This document shows positions 44,713-56,714 of a stretch of DNA of 64,000 bases, in pieces (positions within the stretch are counted from its first letter, which is position 1; each line of letters starts with the position of its first letter). Source of the DNA: Castor canadensis (taxonomy: Eukaryota; Chordata; Mammalia; Rodentia; Castoridae). The stretch is from assembly GCF_047511655.1 (NCBI RefSeq), contig NC_133396.1, positions 136,161,490 to 136,225,489 on the forward strand, in the 5' to 3' direction. Both the position numbers and the translations under genes were made by a program. The notes beneath the pieces are model-generated. The model was not told the DNA's origin. It did no database searches and saw only the letters and a program-made list of their open reading frames with translations.

Positions 44713-45654
44713 AAGTAAGAATCAGTGTTCCTCAATTTAGGTCAAGTTATTTCTTTACTATAGGATCACAAATTGTGCTTTCATCATTCCAATTCCAATT
44801 CCAGTAAAACATCAATACTGCTTATGAAATATATATAAAAGGAAATGAAGTATCTTCTGCATGTTATAAGTTGTGTATAACTGAAGTATAAAGAATACAT
44901 CATATTTACATTTTGGGGAACTGTCATAGAATGTTCTGGTTAGGCTTTTCAAAATTATCAAAGGAAATTTTAGTTTAAGACATATGGTAATTTTCCTGTT
45001 ATTTCACACATTTAGAAGCAAGCAATTATCTTGTTTCAAGAACTTTCCCAGTCGCAGTTCTCAAACATAATTATATAATTGAAACCATACATAAATTCTA
45101 TTAAACATAACAATAATTAAGTCACAATCTATTCTCCAAAACTGAGGACCAAAATAATAATAATAAGACCAGAATAATAAAACTTTGAGGTTTTCTCAAT
45201 TCTCTTCTTTGTTCCCTCTCCCTTCTTTTTCCACAGAGGTAAATTTTATAGTTTTCATTTTCTTACTTTAAGATATGTGCTGCTTATTTCTATACTCATA
45301 CAATATATTTTTCTTAAAAATATGCATAAAATAACAAAATGTCAATTTATGTGATTGGTCCATGTAAACTGACTCCAGGGAAAATTAAGAAAATATACTC
45401 TGTAGACATCATCAGCAAAATAAATAGCTAAATATATAATAATTAAGAAACTCTTAGCATAGAAGTAATTTAATCTGTCCATTCTGAAGGGGAGTTGAAC
45501 AAATTCTTGCTCTGATATGTCATAGGCAATTTTGAAAAAAATATGTAAGCACTACGTGTACAGTATAAGCAAGTGTAAAATTAGAAAATTCAATAGAAAT
45601 ATTTATTAAGCATTTTTTTGTGTGATATAAGTTCAAAAGATAACAAGATGTGAA
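44713..45654. other. AT-rich non-coding DNA, nothing recognised
   Basis: No gene or repeat that I can support. Confidence 0.35.
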
Positions 45655-45955
45655 TTCTCAGGACAATGAATGGAACTAAAAATCATCCTGTTAAGCAAAA
45701 TGAACCAAATTCATAAAGACAAGCATTGCATGCTTTTCTCATATGTGATATTTAGGGGAAAACAGAACACAAATGAAGGGGGACTGTTCAGAATGTGGCA
45801 ATGGAGAAGCAGGAGGAGATGAGAGAATAAAAAGGGTAACAGAGGAGGTTGGATAAGATCAAACCACATTGTCTGCATTTATGGAAATGTCATGATGAAA
45901 CACGTTACATTGTACAATCACACACGAATATAAACTTGAAAAAAATAAGAAAGTA
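45655..45955 (+). mobile_element. L1 3' end, third type (5'-truncated)
   Basis: ACAATGAATGGAACTAAAAA TCATCCTGTTAAGCAAAATGAACC is the ORF2 terminus. The 3' UTR follows with GGAGAAGCAGGAGGAGATGA and ACGTTACATTGTACAATCAC ACACGAATATA, and then an A-rich tail. Its UTR differs from both other L1 types in the window. Confidence 0.85.
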
Positions 45956-46218
45956 TACACAACAGAAATCAAAACAGCTTACCTAGCAATAGCCCAAAAA
46001 GAACATTGTGATTTCCAGGCAGACTTTTGATGCCTGAAAGACCTGCACAATCATGAAACAAAGTTTCAAAGGTGTGTGGACACCATCATGGAAGCCATGA
46101 GCACCTGGTCCTTTCTGTCTTGGTACGTGGTAAATCACATTGTTTCGAGACACAGCAGAGTGGCCCCATTCTCTGGATCAGCTTCCTTGCTTCAACACTC
46201 ATTAAAATAAAAAAGTAT
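45956..46218 (+). other. Possible retroposed transcript 3' end
   Basis: About 260 bases of mixed composition following the L1 tail, ending ACTCATTAAAATAAAAAAG. This looks like a polyadenylation region plus A-rich end. A short AAAGTAT occurs on both sides (45,950 and 46,213). No ORF or parent gene recognised. It could be L1 3' transduction or a processed-transcript fragment. Confidence 0.25.
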
Positions 46219-47257
46219 TTAATTTAATATGCTGTCTTTTCTCAGATTCTCCCTTAGTTGAAACTTGGACATTCCCAACAATTCCTTTAGTGGATATTTT
46301 CAGAAATATTAACCAAGGCCCATGTACTGAAAGGTTCTTGAGGTTGGAATAAAGGTCAGCTATTCATGTTTTACTTTCACATACATTTTGGAATTGTTCT
46401 GTTAGAGAAGTTTGTAAAGGCTAAGAGTTAATTTATTTATGACATGATTGATAAATCTAGAGAGTGATTCTACCATATATATAAGGGGAATTATTTCATG
46501 TTTGTCAAAGTTAGAGGAAAGACTAAGTTGAAAGAGCTGTTAAAGAAGCAGAAATGGTTCAAGTACCTCAGAGAAATCCTGTTGTATAGCAATGCAGTCA
46601 ACAAAGGACTGGGTCAAATGGGTTGAGGGAAGATGACAAGAGTAAAACATGAAGACCTCATATATGTGGTTTATGGAAATAATTTTATGTTGTAAAAAGC
46701 CATTAAACATGTGTAATCAGAATATGTACAAAACCAGATAATAAAGGTGTGTCTAGACTGTAATAAATCACCAAGGAAAATGACAACATGAAAACTCAAA
46801 GAATGAAGATATTGACAGAGAGGGAACTGATTGCAAATCCAATTAATTTGGTTAATTGTGGTATACACAAAACACATTTCATTACATTATGGCCAAAGAA
46901 TAATATGCTTATTAAATTACATATACAATAATGAAGATAACACTTAACCTTAGTGGATTGAGGCAAAATAGAAAGCACAAAAATAAGAAAGTTGTAAATA
47001 CTGACAGAGCAGAAAGAAGAGAAAGTGTGATAATTTTAGCTCTATTTGGCAGTGCAGTGCCAAAGGCAGAAAAACCAATCTGTTACAGTTATACTTTTCT
47101 TGCTACATTTTTTACTTATTTATTATTTTATTTTCTAATGCACTAAGTGTATGTAGCAGGTGTTTCAAATTGCAGTTGAATATCTGTAAATTAATTTAAC
47201 TAAGACACATAATAAATTGAACCTCAATGATCTGAAACATATTCTTGGTTCACTTAT
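46219..47257. other. AT-rich non-coding DNA, nothing recognised
   Basis: No gene or repeat that I can support. Short ORFs here look like chance readings. Confidence 0.35.
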
Positions 47258-47337
47258 TTGCTACAAGTGTGGTACTGGAATCTACACTTATTTGTTAGGC
47301 AAATGCTCTACCACTTCAGCCATGCTCCCAGACCAAA
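47258..47337 (-). mobile_element. ID-like tRNA-derived SINE, antisense
   Basis: TGTGGTACTGGAATCTACAC at the left, and GGCAAATGCTCTACCACTTC AGCCATGCTCCCAGACC at the right, read in reverse as the ID-like A-box and B-box unit. Diverged copy. Confidence 0.75.
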
Positions 47338-47993
47338 CATATCTGCATTTTTAGAAAAGTCTATGCAGTCAGGTATCCTTGTTTCCATAATAAACTTAGA
47401 AATTCATGGGGAGTTTCATATTTACAGTGACTGTAGATATAGCATGATATAGTCTGGCTTTCTTATTTTGTGCATTGAATTAGTACTATTTTGTTCTTGT
47501 GTGTCATGGATATCACTGCTATTCAAACTTGTTTGATGGTATATAAAACAGTGCAATGAAACAAGAAAAATAAATTACAAATCTATATTACATGAACTAA
47601 CATTAAAATTTCAAAAGATTCCCTAGCATGAAGCAAGTGTTCCATGAAAGACATCCAGTTTCATCAGTACTTATACATGAGAAAATTCACTATTTGGAAA
47701 ATGCAAGAGAATCAATTAAAATATTTTTTCATACAGAGTTTAGAACACTGCCTGATTAGTAGATAAACGTCAATATCTTATTACATAATTTGAGTATTTA
47801 TACAAATTCCCCTTTCCACATAATAACCTAATTTATTTTTATACAGAAAAATGATTAAAGTAAAGTACAAATATCAGATATGTAATCTTAAAGAATTAAA
47901 GATATTGAGAGTTACGTTTTTTTCTGGGAGCTAAAATAAAAACAATATATGAACATATCAAAGAGTTTAGCCTTTCCCAAATTAATATCAATG
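47338..47993. other. AT-rich non-coding DNA, nothing recognised
   Basis: No feature supported. Confidence 0.35.
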
Positions 47994-48545
47994 TTAAAAT
48001 GTATGTGATTTTTTTCTTGCCTTTATTGTATCATTTCTACATTTACTTACATGCATAAACATTGTTTGTGCCACTTCCTCTTCTTTCTGCCTCCTCCTCC
48101 ACTGCTTTGGGGGAGAAACTATTCCACCTTCTTGCTCTCGGATTTTGTTGAAGAGAAAACATAGGATAATAAGAAAGACATAGCGTTTTTGTTAGTTTGA
48201 GATAAAGATAACGATGCAGAGAGATTCTTAGTGTTGCTTCCATGCACTTGTGTATTGCAACCCACACTGGTTCATCTCTACCAGACCTCTTCACTACTTC
48301 CTGGTCCCCTTCCCATAATGGCCACTGCCAGTTTAAGATTACTTTATTTGCTCCTCTACACTGAGCACATCAAGCACATTCAAGTTTTAGGTTTATTTCC
48401 CTTTCCCTATTCCTCCCATGTGCACATTCTCCCCTTAGCGTGTGACCCATGTCTAATAATATTACTGTATTTGTTTTGGGTCTATAATCCACATATGAGG
48501 GAGAACATGCAATTTTTGGCCCTCTGAGTCTGGCTAACTTCACTT

Positions 48546-50129
48546 AAGAAGATTGGCCTGTAATTCTCCTTTTTGGATGTGTCCTTGTCCAGTTTTGGGA
48601 TGAGTGTAATACTAGCTTCATACAATGAGGTAGGCAGTGGAAAAGATTAAGGAAAAGATTAAGGAGTGTTAGTATTAGTTCTTTTATGAATGCCTGATAA
48701 TATTCAGCTGAGAATGTGTCAGGTCCTTGACTTTTCTTGGGGGGGAGACTTTTTATTGCTGCTTCAATTTCATTATGGGTTATAGATCTCTTTAGGTGGT
48801 TAGTATCCTCTTGGTTCAGTTTTGGATGGTCATAAGTATGTTGAAATTTGTCCATTTCTTCAAGAACTTTCAATTTATTGGAATATAGTTACCCAAAGTA
48901 GTCTTTGATGATTGCCTGGATTTCCCTGGTTGTTGTTGTTATCTCTCCTTTTTCATTACTGATTTTACTAACTTGGGTCTTTCCCCTCCTCATTTTAGTC
49001 AGATTTGCCAAAGGCTTGTCAATCTTGTTTATTTTTTCAAAGAAACAGTTTTTTTGTGTCATTGATTCTTTGTATGGTTTTTTTGATATCTGTTTCATTA
49101 ATTTGGGCCCTTATTTTATTATTTCTTTCCTGCTTGTTTTGGGTTTTGCTTGCTCTTGTTTTTCTAGGAGTTTGAGATAAAGCATTAAGTCATTGAGATC
49201 CTTCTGTCCTTTTAATATATGCACTCATGGCTATTAACTTTACTCGTAGGACTGCCTTTGTTGTCTCCCATAGGTTCTGGCAGGTCATCTTTTCATTTTC
49301 ATTAACTTCCAGGAAACTTTTGATTTCCGCTCTTATTTCTACTATAACCCACTGATCATTGAGCAATGTGTTATTCAGCCTCCAATTATTTGCATATTTT
49401 CTGCTGTTGATTTTGTTGTTGAGTTCTAGTTTTAATGCATTGTGATCACATAGAATACAGGAGGTTATTTCTATTTTTTTATATTTGCTGAGGCTTGCTT
49501 TGTGCCCTAAGATATAATCTATTTTTGAGAACATTCCATGGGCTGCTGAGAAGAATGTATATTGTGCTGTTTTTGGATGAAGTATTCTGTTGACATCAGT
49601 TAGGTTCATATGACTTATGGTGTTATTTAGTTCTAGGATTTCTTTCTTGACTTTTCGTTTGGGTGACCAATCTATTGGTGATACAGGCGTATCAAATTAT
49701 CCCACTAACACTGTGTTAGGGTCTACATGTGCTTTTAAAGACCTTTAGTGTATGTTTGATGAAATTGGATGCACTGATGTTGGGTACATGTAGGTTGATA
49801 ATTGTTATTTCCTTTTGGTGTATTTCCCCTTTTATTAGTATGAAGTATCCTTCTTTATCTCATTTGACCAAAATAGGTTTGAAGTTTACTTTATCTGCTA
49901 CATATATTGCTACTCCAACCTGTTTTGGAGAGCCATTGGCTTGGTAAATCTTCCATTCTTTCACCCTAAGCCAGTGTTTATTTCTATCAATAAAGTAAGT
50001 CTATGGTAAACAAGAGGTTGCCAGATCTTTGTTTTTAATCCAGTCTGCCAAATGGCATCTTTTGATGGGGGAGTTGAGTCCATTGACATTCAGTGTTAAT
50101 ATTAGTAGGTAAGTGGTGATTCTTGCCAT
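48546..50129 (-). pseudogene. L1 ORF2 relic (endonuclease to start of reverse transcriptase)
   Basis: Starts at ATG 50,129-50,127. Pieces recognisable in order include the endonuclease start (LNVNGLNSP), a segment with NLTDVNRILHPKTAQYTFFS and KIDYILGH (49,609-49,500), ANNWRLNNTLLNDQWV, then SKISNEKGEITT and EIEAAIKSLPPKKSQGPDTF. The last is the approach to the reverse transcriptase. The reverse transcriptase core and most of the C-terminal part, about 2 kb, are missing. Several stops and shifts interrupt the remainder. Confidence 0.88.
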
Positions 50130-50170
50130 TTAGTTATTTAAGGATTTGATTGTGTGGAGCTGAATCAGTG

Positions 50171-51346
50171 CTACTCTCTGATTACTTGTCTTTTCTTCTG
50201 TGGTTTGACACTTCCCGTCTTCTTGTGGCTTTGTTTGCTTTCATCTTTTGTGTACAGAATTCCTTGGAAAATCTTCTGTAGTGGTGGCTTGGTGGTCATA
50301 TATTGTCTTAGTTTCTGTTTATCATGGAAGATTTTTATTGGTCTGTCAATTTTGAGTGATATTTTTGCTGGGTAGTGTATCCGAAGAAATACATGGATCA
50401 CAAAAAAGAAGACCATCTGTGTTACAAGCTGCAGTATCTAACACACCTAGGGACAAAGTTATTTTTATTTGGTGCTTGAAATACCTCACTCCATTCCCTT
50501 CTTGCTTTTAAGGTTTCTGTTGAAAAAGCTGCTGTTATTTTGATGGGTTTACCTTTATACTTTTTTTTTCTCTCTCTTACAGCCTTCAATATTCTTTCTT
50601 TGTTCTCTGTGCTTCTTGTTTTAATGATAATATGCTGTGGAGAAGTTATATTTTGGTCAAGTCTTTTTGGTGTCCTGGAGGTTTCCTGTACCTGAATGGG
50701 CAATATTTTCTGGAGATCTGAGAAATTTTCTCTTATTATTTTATTGAATCTGTAACATATTCCTTTGACTTGTACCTCTTCTCCTTCTTCAATGCCCATG
50801 ATTCTCAGTTTGGATCTTTTGATGGCGTCACTGAGTTATTTTATCTTCCTTTCACAGCTCTTGTGTTGTTTAGAAAGATTTCTTCTGTTTTTTCTTTAAT
50901 TTCTGTTTTATCTTCAACCTCTGAGATTCTGTCTTCCTCTTGTTCTAGTATGCTGGACTGGCCTTTCACCATGTTTTTTGTTTGACTAAAGGGACTTTTT
51001 ATTTCCAGGATATCTGTTTGATTCTTTTTTTCTAAGGTTTTCCATGTCTTTGTTCAACTCCTCATTTATATTTTGTGTTGTCATCTTTAATTCATATACC
51101 TCTTTTTATAGTGCCCTTTGTTTCAGTTTGGTGTTTGTTGAAGTCCTCTCTGAGTTGCTTTATTTTGTTCTGTGTCTTCTCATATTCTTTATTTTTGGTG
51201 TCTTGAAATTTCTTGAGTGCATTTTGTACATTCTCATTAACCATGTCTAGTGTCTTCTCCATGATTTTCTCAGTGATATATTCTAAGATTTCTTTTTTCA
51301 GTGTTTATATGTGGGTGTCACTGGGCTCCTTAGTGTCATTTATCAT
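50171..51346 (-). pseudogene. L1 ORF1 relic with a foreign 66-bp insert
   Basis: The start is at about 51,346. The coiled-coil half is closed by stops. The RRM part is open at 50,799-50,422 (MGIEEGEEVQVKGICYRF, HIIIKTRSTENKERILKAVR, ETLKARREWSEVF). The C-terminal part is open at 50,416-50,171 (AKISLKIDRPIKIFHDKQKL). Comparison with the ORF1 at 486-1,578 shows about 66 extra bases at 50,381-50,446 and one or more frame changes. Confidence 0.85.
50381..50446. other. Foreign 66-bp insert in L1 ORF1
   Basis: L1 text GCTGGGTAGTGTATC is followed by unrelated sequence including CATGGATCACAAAAAAGAAG and TTACAAGCTGCAGTATCTAA, and then L1 text resumes at CTAGGGACAAAGTTATTTT. The other L1 has the two sides joined directly. 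GTATC occurs at both edges. Source unknown. Confidence 0.75.
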
Positions 51347-51394
51347 TGTTTTGTTCAGGTCAGGAACTAGGTATCCATTTTTTTGATGATATAT

Positions 51395-51880
51395 TGCAAT
51401 TTTTTCATTATTATTCATTTATTCACATGTGTGTACATTGTTTGGGTCATTTCTTCTCCTGCCCCCCTCCTCCACCCTCTCCCTTGATCCCCCACTCACT
51501 TCCAGATAGAACCTGTTCTGCCCTTATATTTAATTTTGCTGAAGAGAAGACATAGAATTAATAAGGAAGACAAAGCATTTTTGCTAGTTGAGTTAAGGAC
51601 AGTTATACAGAAAGATTCCTAGCATTGCTTTCATGTATACATGTGTTACAACCCATGTTGATTCATCTCTAACTGATCTTTACACTGGTTCCTGATGCCC
51701 TTCTCATGAAAACCTCTGTCGCTTTAATGTTTCTGCAATAGTTCCTCTGGAGTGGGGGCATAAAATACTTCCATGTTTTAGGTTTTCTACCTATTCCATA
51801 TCTCCCATATGTGCTCTTCCCTTGTCATGTGATCCAAGTCCAACCACATTGCTGTATTTGCCCTAGATCTAAAGTCTTCT
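51395..51880 (-). mobile_element. 5'-truncated young-type L1 3' UTR inserted in the second L1
   Basis: The plus strand reads TTTTTTCATTATTATTCATT, GTACATTGTTTGGGTCATTT, a C-rich tract (51,459-51,496, the complement of the G tract), GAACCTGTTCTGCCC, and finally ATTTGCCCTAGATCTAAAG near the ORF2 end. It lies between the ORF1 start and 5' UTR of the surrounding L1, so it is a later insertion into it. Confidence 0.85.
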
Positions 51881-52665
51881 TCTTCCTATCGCTCCATTTG
51901 GTGCTATGCAACTATGGTTTGATAGGCTAGTTGGTGGATTTGATTGCCTGACTTATTTCCCTGATTTAATTTTTGTGTTGTGACTGACTGTTGTTAGGTA
52001 GGTTGATGTCCTCTTTCTGTCCCTGGCTTGGAGGTGTTATTTAGCAATAACAAATTCACAGGTTCAATCCAGACCAGTTGTTTACACATTATGTAGAAAA
52101 TCCCTTGATGATAACATCTATAAACAGTGGGAGTTGGTGAGGAAGTAATGGTTATTAGTCTAGTTATAGATTTCGGAGATCTGGTAAAAGTGGCACTAAA
52201 AAAGAGGGGCAAAAAGAAGTGAGTGGGGAAGGAGTATGGGAACTGCTGGGTTTTGTTGCCCTTGTATGTTTTGGGATGTTTTTAGGATTTCAGGGGACTG
52301 GGGTTGTGAACAGTTGCTACAGTAGTCTCGTCAGCAGGTAGTGAGTGTGTAGGAGGGAGGGTAGTGGTTACAGGTTGGGAGAGGATAGGAAGGGGAGGTG
52401 AAGATGGGGGAAGGGTGGATAAGAAGGGGCAGAAAGAGTAGTTAGGAAGGAGAGCAATGGATTGTAGCACAGGAGAGGGAGGGAAAGTGAAGAGGATAAG
52501 AATAGGGATAAGAGAATAGTGATGGTAAAGTTAATAATACAGGAATAATAAAAAAAAGAAACAAAATAAAAAACAGCAGATTTGGGAACCACAGTTCAGT
52601 GTTTTGGTCAAAGTTTTAGAGTTATTTCTTAGGTGGCTATTCCTGGTATCAACTTTTAAATGTGT

Positions 52666-52818
52666 GTGCACATTTTTTTTAAAATTGCATCTTACTATAT
52701 AGCTCAGACTGGCCTAGAATTTACTCTTTTGTCAATGCCAATGTCAAAATCATTATCTTCCTGTCTAGCCTCCTCAGCACTGAAATTGCAGGTGTGTGTC
52801 AGCAGGTCCAGCTGCTTT
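52666..52818 (-). mobile_element. B1/Alu-like SINE, antisense, diverged
   Basis: T-rich tail, then ACTATATAGCTCAGACTGGC, CTTCCTGTCTAGCCTCCTCA GCACTGAAATTGCAGGTGTG, and CAGCAGGTCCAGCT. The order is that of a reversed 7SL monomer, with many substitutions. It abuts the 5' end of the second L1. Confidence 0.75.
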
Positions 52819-55092
52819 TCTTTTGGTGACATGACAAATTCAATCTAAATATGAGAGAGAGAGTGCATGAGCAAGACTAACACATTCAATTTGTTAAAGA
52901 AAACCAACAAGGGGAAGATTGTTTCATAATATATGTTAGATTTATTTTAAAAGACAAATAATGAAAATGTGTCATTAATTATTCAAAAGCAAAAGTTAGG
53001 TGATAAAAATAAAATTTATAAATGTCCTGATATTTCATCAAAAATTATTATATTTATATATACACATATATTTATATAAATAAATATAAATGAATGTTTA
53101 ATTTTCTATTATTTTTCCAATGAGTGACTGTATGTATATATAAATGAAACATGAAAAATGAATCTTGACAAGTGCTTATTTTATCAATTATGATTATATA
53201 AATGTAATAGTTTGTTTATACAATTAGTTATAAAATACACTTGAACATTTTAATTGTTCAATGTGAGAGATGCATTCAGTTAAGATAAAATTATGTGCAA
53301 GTTTGAATGGTCAGTGGTTTCTTAAAAATAAATAATAACAATTTGTTTACTATGGATGGATGTGAGATAAAATTCTACTTAACCCTTTGTGTTCTGATGT
53401 AAAAGTCAATTATATTATAAATTCTAGACCAGATTACTGGAAATATTTCAAAGCAAATCACCAGCAAGAAGTGAAGGTGTTGGGCTTAGCTTTCTGTACT
53501 TCTCTATAGGCCACTGAGAAACAATCAATTCTGCCATTGTATGCAGTCATCAGACTAAAAGTGTCATGTCATTAAAGCCAATTTCCATGATTCCAGCCTG
53601 CTTCATTCTAATTTTACCTCATTTGTGTACTACTGCCTACACTATTCTTTTAAAGAATAATGAATAAATGTTCCATAGACACCTCAAAACTATTTTTCCA
53701 AAATAAAATTTTATCCTACTAGCTGTTGCTTCTTGAGTCATGTATCAGTAGATATACATAGTCTTGCCTACCCAAGTTCCTGAAGTGTTTCTAAGTCTTC
53801 CTGTTCTCTCTTTTGTAATTTGGTCACAAAGTACTGTCCAGTGAGCTCCCCACTTGCATATTTATTTAGTTTTTCAAAATTATCTCTCACCTAAGAGAAA
53901 TATAAAACTCATATGTAAGTCTAAAACTTCTTTAGATTTTTCTTTGTATTGTCACCAGCCCGAACTTTCTACTATGCAAATTAAGTCATTAAGTATATCT
54001 TCCCTGGAACTTTATAACATGAAGCCTATATTGATTCAAGTCTTCAGTCTGGTCCAGGGTAGGCATTCTTATGTGCATTTTAAAATTCATCTTCTGAACT
54101 TCCTCAGTTTCCTTTTAAATTTCAGCTATTTTATTTTCTTAAGGAGATATTGTATCTTCCCTTGTCATTCCTTATTTTTTACTTTCTTATTCTTTCTGTG
54201 CCCACAAATCTTTTGTTTCAAGTACAACTTTAAGAATGCCTCACATCATAGCTCATTTTGAAATATTCTTAAATGCACCAATTCAAGTGGCCCACTTGTT
54301 ATTCTAGTTCCTCATCATTTACTTTGATTCTCATGCATCCAGAGATATATACTAGTACCTTGATGAATAAGCAACCTTCTCCCATAACCTGACGATTGTT
54401 TGGTACAGCATTTGGAATACAATGGTGTTCATTATACATTCAATCTTATGGAGACATTGCCAACCTAATGAACGATATAGTTTGCCCAGTATTAGAAAGA
54501 TAAAATTGAATAACATTGATTTTTCTTGAGGTTTCATCCCAAAGGTAGATGATGAAGAGTAAACAAACATTAAAAATTTAATACAGGGTATTTTGAGTAA
54601 CACAGTGAACTATACTTTTTTGTCCATATAACTTATATTTCATTGAAACTGACCTAAGGAGAGAAAATGGGTTTATAATTACTGTTTGCAAGTTTTACAA
54701 AATGAGACACAAAAGAACATTAACAGCATTATTCCCACTAAGCAAATTAAATTGCAATAAACAAATTTAGATTCTCTCAGTCTTCTTCCCTTTCCATAAG
54801 CTTCTGACTCATTTGACATAATGACATTGACTTTTCCTCTGACGTTTCCGAAATGGTGTGACTTCCTATGTATAGCTTATAGTTTTTAAAAAAATCTATC
54901 TTTGACATTACCTCTTCATACTATAGACTTTGGTGCCATTTTAGACAGCTTTGAACTAATCACATGAGTAGGGAAAATGTTCTTTTATGAGTACCAATCC
55001 ACAAACATTACAAACTACCTTTGTAACTTGATAATGTTTCTTGTTTGTTTAATCATTTCAATTGATTAATTTGACTTACTGATTATGTTTTC
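52819..55092. other. AT-rich non-coding DNA, no confident feature
   Basis: Contains an AT-only stretch (53,045-53,095) and a 135-codon plus ORF (53,854-54,261) rich in F, L, S and Y with no domain, judged a chance ORF. No repeat family recognised. Confidence 0.4.
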
Positions 55093-55300
55093 TCTTTCTT
55101 TCTTTCTTTCTTTTTTGGCAGTACTGGGGCTTGAACTCCAGTTCTACACCTTGAGCAACTCCACCAACCCTTTTCTGTAATTGTTGTTTCTGAGGTAGGT
55201 TTTCAGGAACTATTTGCCCAGGCTGGCTTCGAACCATGATCCCCCTTATTTCTGCCTCCTGAGTAGCAAGGATTGCAGGTGTGAACCACTAGGGCTCTGC
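55093..55300 (-). mobile_element. Composite 7SL/tRNA SINE, well preserved, with (CTTT)n tail
   Basis: Plus strand from the left: (CTTT)n tail complement (55,093-55,114), GTACTGGGGCTTGAACTCCA and ACACCTTGAGCAACTCCACC (reversed ID-like unit), then CTATTTGCCCAGGCTGGCTT CGAACC and CTGCCTCCTGAGTAGCAAGG ATTGCAGG (reversed 7SL unit). Read on the minus strand this is a 7SL promoter unit followed by a tRNA-like unit and an A-rich tail. It is the clearest copy of the composite family in the window. Confidence 0.9.
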
Positions 55301-55629
55301 TTACCTTTTCTTTAATAGCGTACCCATCTGAACTACATATTTCCTCCTCAGAAATTCACACATGTTCTCAAGAGCATATATCAAAGAAAACTTTAAGCAC
55401 CATTATTATGTATTTAAACTCTAATTGTCTTCATCTACGACAATAAATTTAGCCATGATTGTGCACCTTGACCTTGTCTCCTATTAGAGAAACCATCTCC
55501 ATCTCACTTGGCAGACCATCTGCTGTGCCAAAGGTGCACAGCACCTTTGCTTCTTGAGCAATTTTATGAGCATCTTCTTGCTAGTCATTATTGATACATT
55601 GCAATCTCATGTTGTTAAGTGATTATTAA
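55301..55629. other. Non-coding DNA, nothing recognised
   Basis: No feature supported. A small inverted repeat AAGGTGCACAGCACCTT lies at 55,531-55,547. Confidence 0.35.
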
Positions 55630-55818
55630 GTAGTGGCAACTTTGGTCCCCAAAAGACATTTGAAAATGTGTAAGGGCATTTTTGTTGTCTCAACTGAGCA
55701 TACTACTAGAATCTAGTGAGTAAAGAAAAGAGATGGTGCTAATTGTCTTTTAGTATCTCTGATAATAAAAATTATCTCTCTGCAACATCAATAACGAGAA
55801 GGTTGAGAAACCCTGATG
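55630..55818 (+). mobile_element. hAT-like non-autonomous DNA transposon (MER-type)
   Basis: GTGGCAACTTTGGTCCCCAA AAGACATTTGAAAATGTGTA, TTTTTGTTGTCTCAACTGAG, ACTAGAATCTAGTGAGTA, and AACGAGAAGGTTGAGAAACCCTG follow the order of a common mammalian element (CCCCAGGGGACATTTGGCAATGTCTGGAGACATTTTTGGTTGTCACAACT... GTTGAGAAACCCTG). Family name not certain. Confidence 0.65.
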
Positions 55819-56714
55819 TAGTCATAAACTTTTGTGTGAAGTAATCTAAATTCACAAAAAATGGAACAGTTGCACTCATCCTAGTGATCTGAGCAGTATA
55901 CCAGTCCTGCTGTGTGGGAAAATCCAGACAATTTCCTGTAACATGATGGAGTTCATTAAATACTTTATAAATAATCACATATTATGGATTCTTTTCTAAG
56001 AAAGTTATCATTACTTCTTGATGAATACTACTGAATTCAATATTGAAGTAAATATTAAAAGATAACTACCTTCTGTTCTATTAAAATTTCCTATCTATTA
56101 TTGTACATATCACTCTTCCTTTGTATAAAAATATCAGCAAACAATTCATGAAAGGAAGTGAAATGCTAAACTCATAACTGTGGTTGTTGTACAGGCAAAC
56201 TTTGCACAGGTTATGCTTATTTATCTTATGCTCCAACATGCAGCTTCCTGGGCTAAACTTCAGGAAAGAGACTTTCTCAAGGAAGACAAAGAATAATACA
56301 ATAGATTCTTACTTGGCTGTAAGGAGGTAAATGTGTTTAATGCATTTAAATTATATATAAGTTGTATTTTATGACACATGGCATGCTTTGATTTGTAATT
56401 ATTGTATATCCTTAGGTGGTTGCCTATGTCATACTTTACATTTTACATTAAATTTGTTTCTTAAGAAATCTAAAGTAATAAAAATTATGCAACTGCACTC
56501 AGAATTTCAGGAAAATTTCCTTATGAAACAGAGTAAGCCATTTTATTTTTCGAATTTAGTAATGCACTTCTTGAATTAGCTTGGATCTAATTACAGTAAA
56601 TTAGGAGTTTAAAAAATTTATGGATTATGAAAATGACTAAAAAGTAGAAAGAAGAAAATTGACCAATATTTAAATGAGTTCTTACAAATTCCAGACTTTT
56701 TTCCTATTTCAGTG
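55819..56714. other. AT-rich non-coding DNA, nothing recognised
   Basis: No gene or repeat that I can support. Confidence 0.35.

Larger units (their letters stand above)
47994..52668 (-). mobile_element. Second L1, antisense, 5' UTR to 3' UTR with internal deletion and insertions
   Basis: In plus-strand order: A-tail remnant and 3' UTR (48,008-48,535), ORF2 terminus stub, an abrupt jump at about 48,545 into the start of the reverse transcriptase region, ORF2 back to its start at 50,129, ORF1 (50,171-51,346), and 5' UTR (to about 52,654). Another L1 3' UTR is inserted at 51,395-51,880. The flanks TTAAAATGTATGTG (47,994-48,007) and TTTAAATGTGTGTG (52,655-52,668) differ at 2 of 14 positions and may be aged target duplications. 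Older than the L1 at the left edge, judging by its broken frames. Confidence 0.85.

Noticed and set aside
53854..54261. 135-codon ORF with hydrophobic C-terminus
   Set aside because: Same compositional bias, with no splice or promoter signals and nothing recognisable in the protein.
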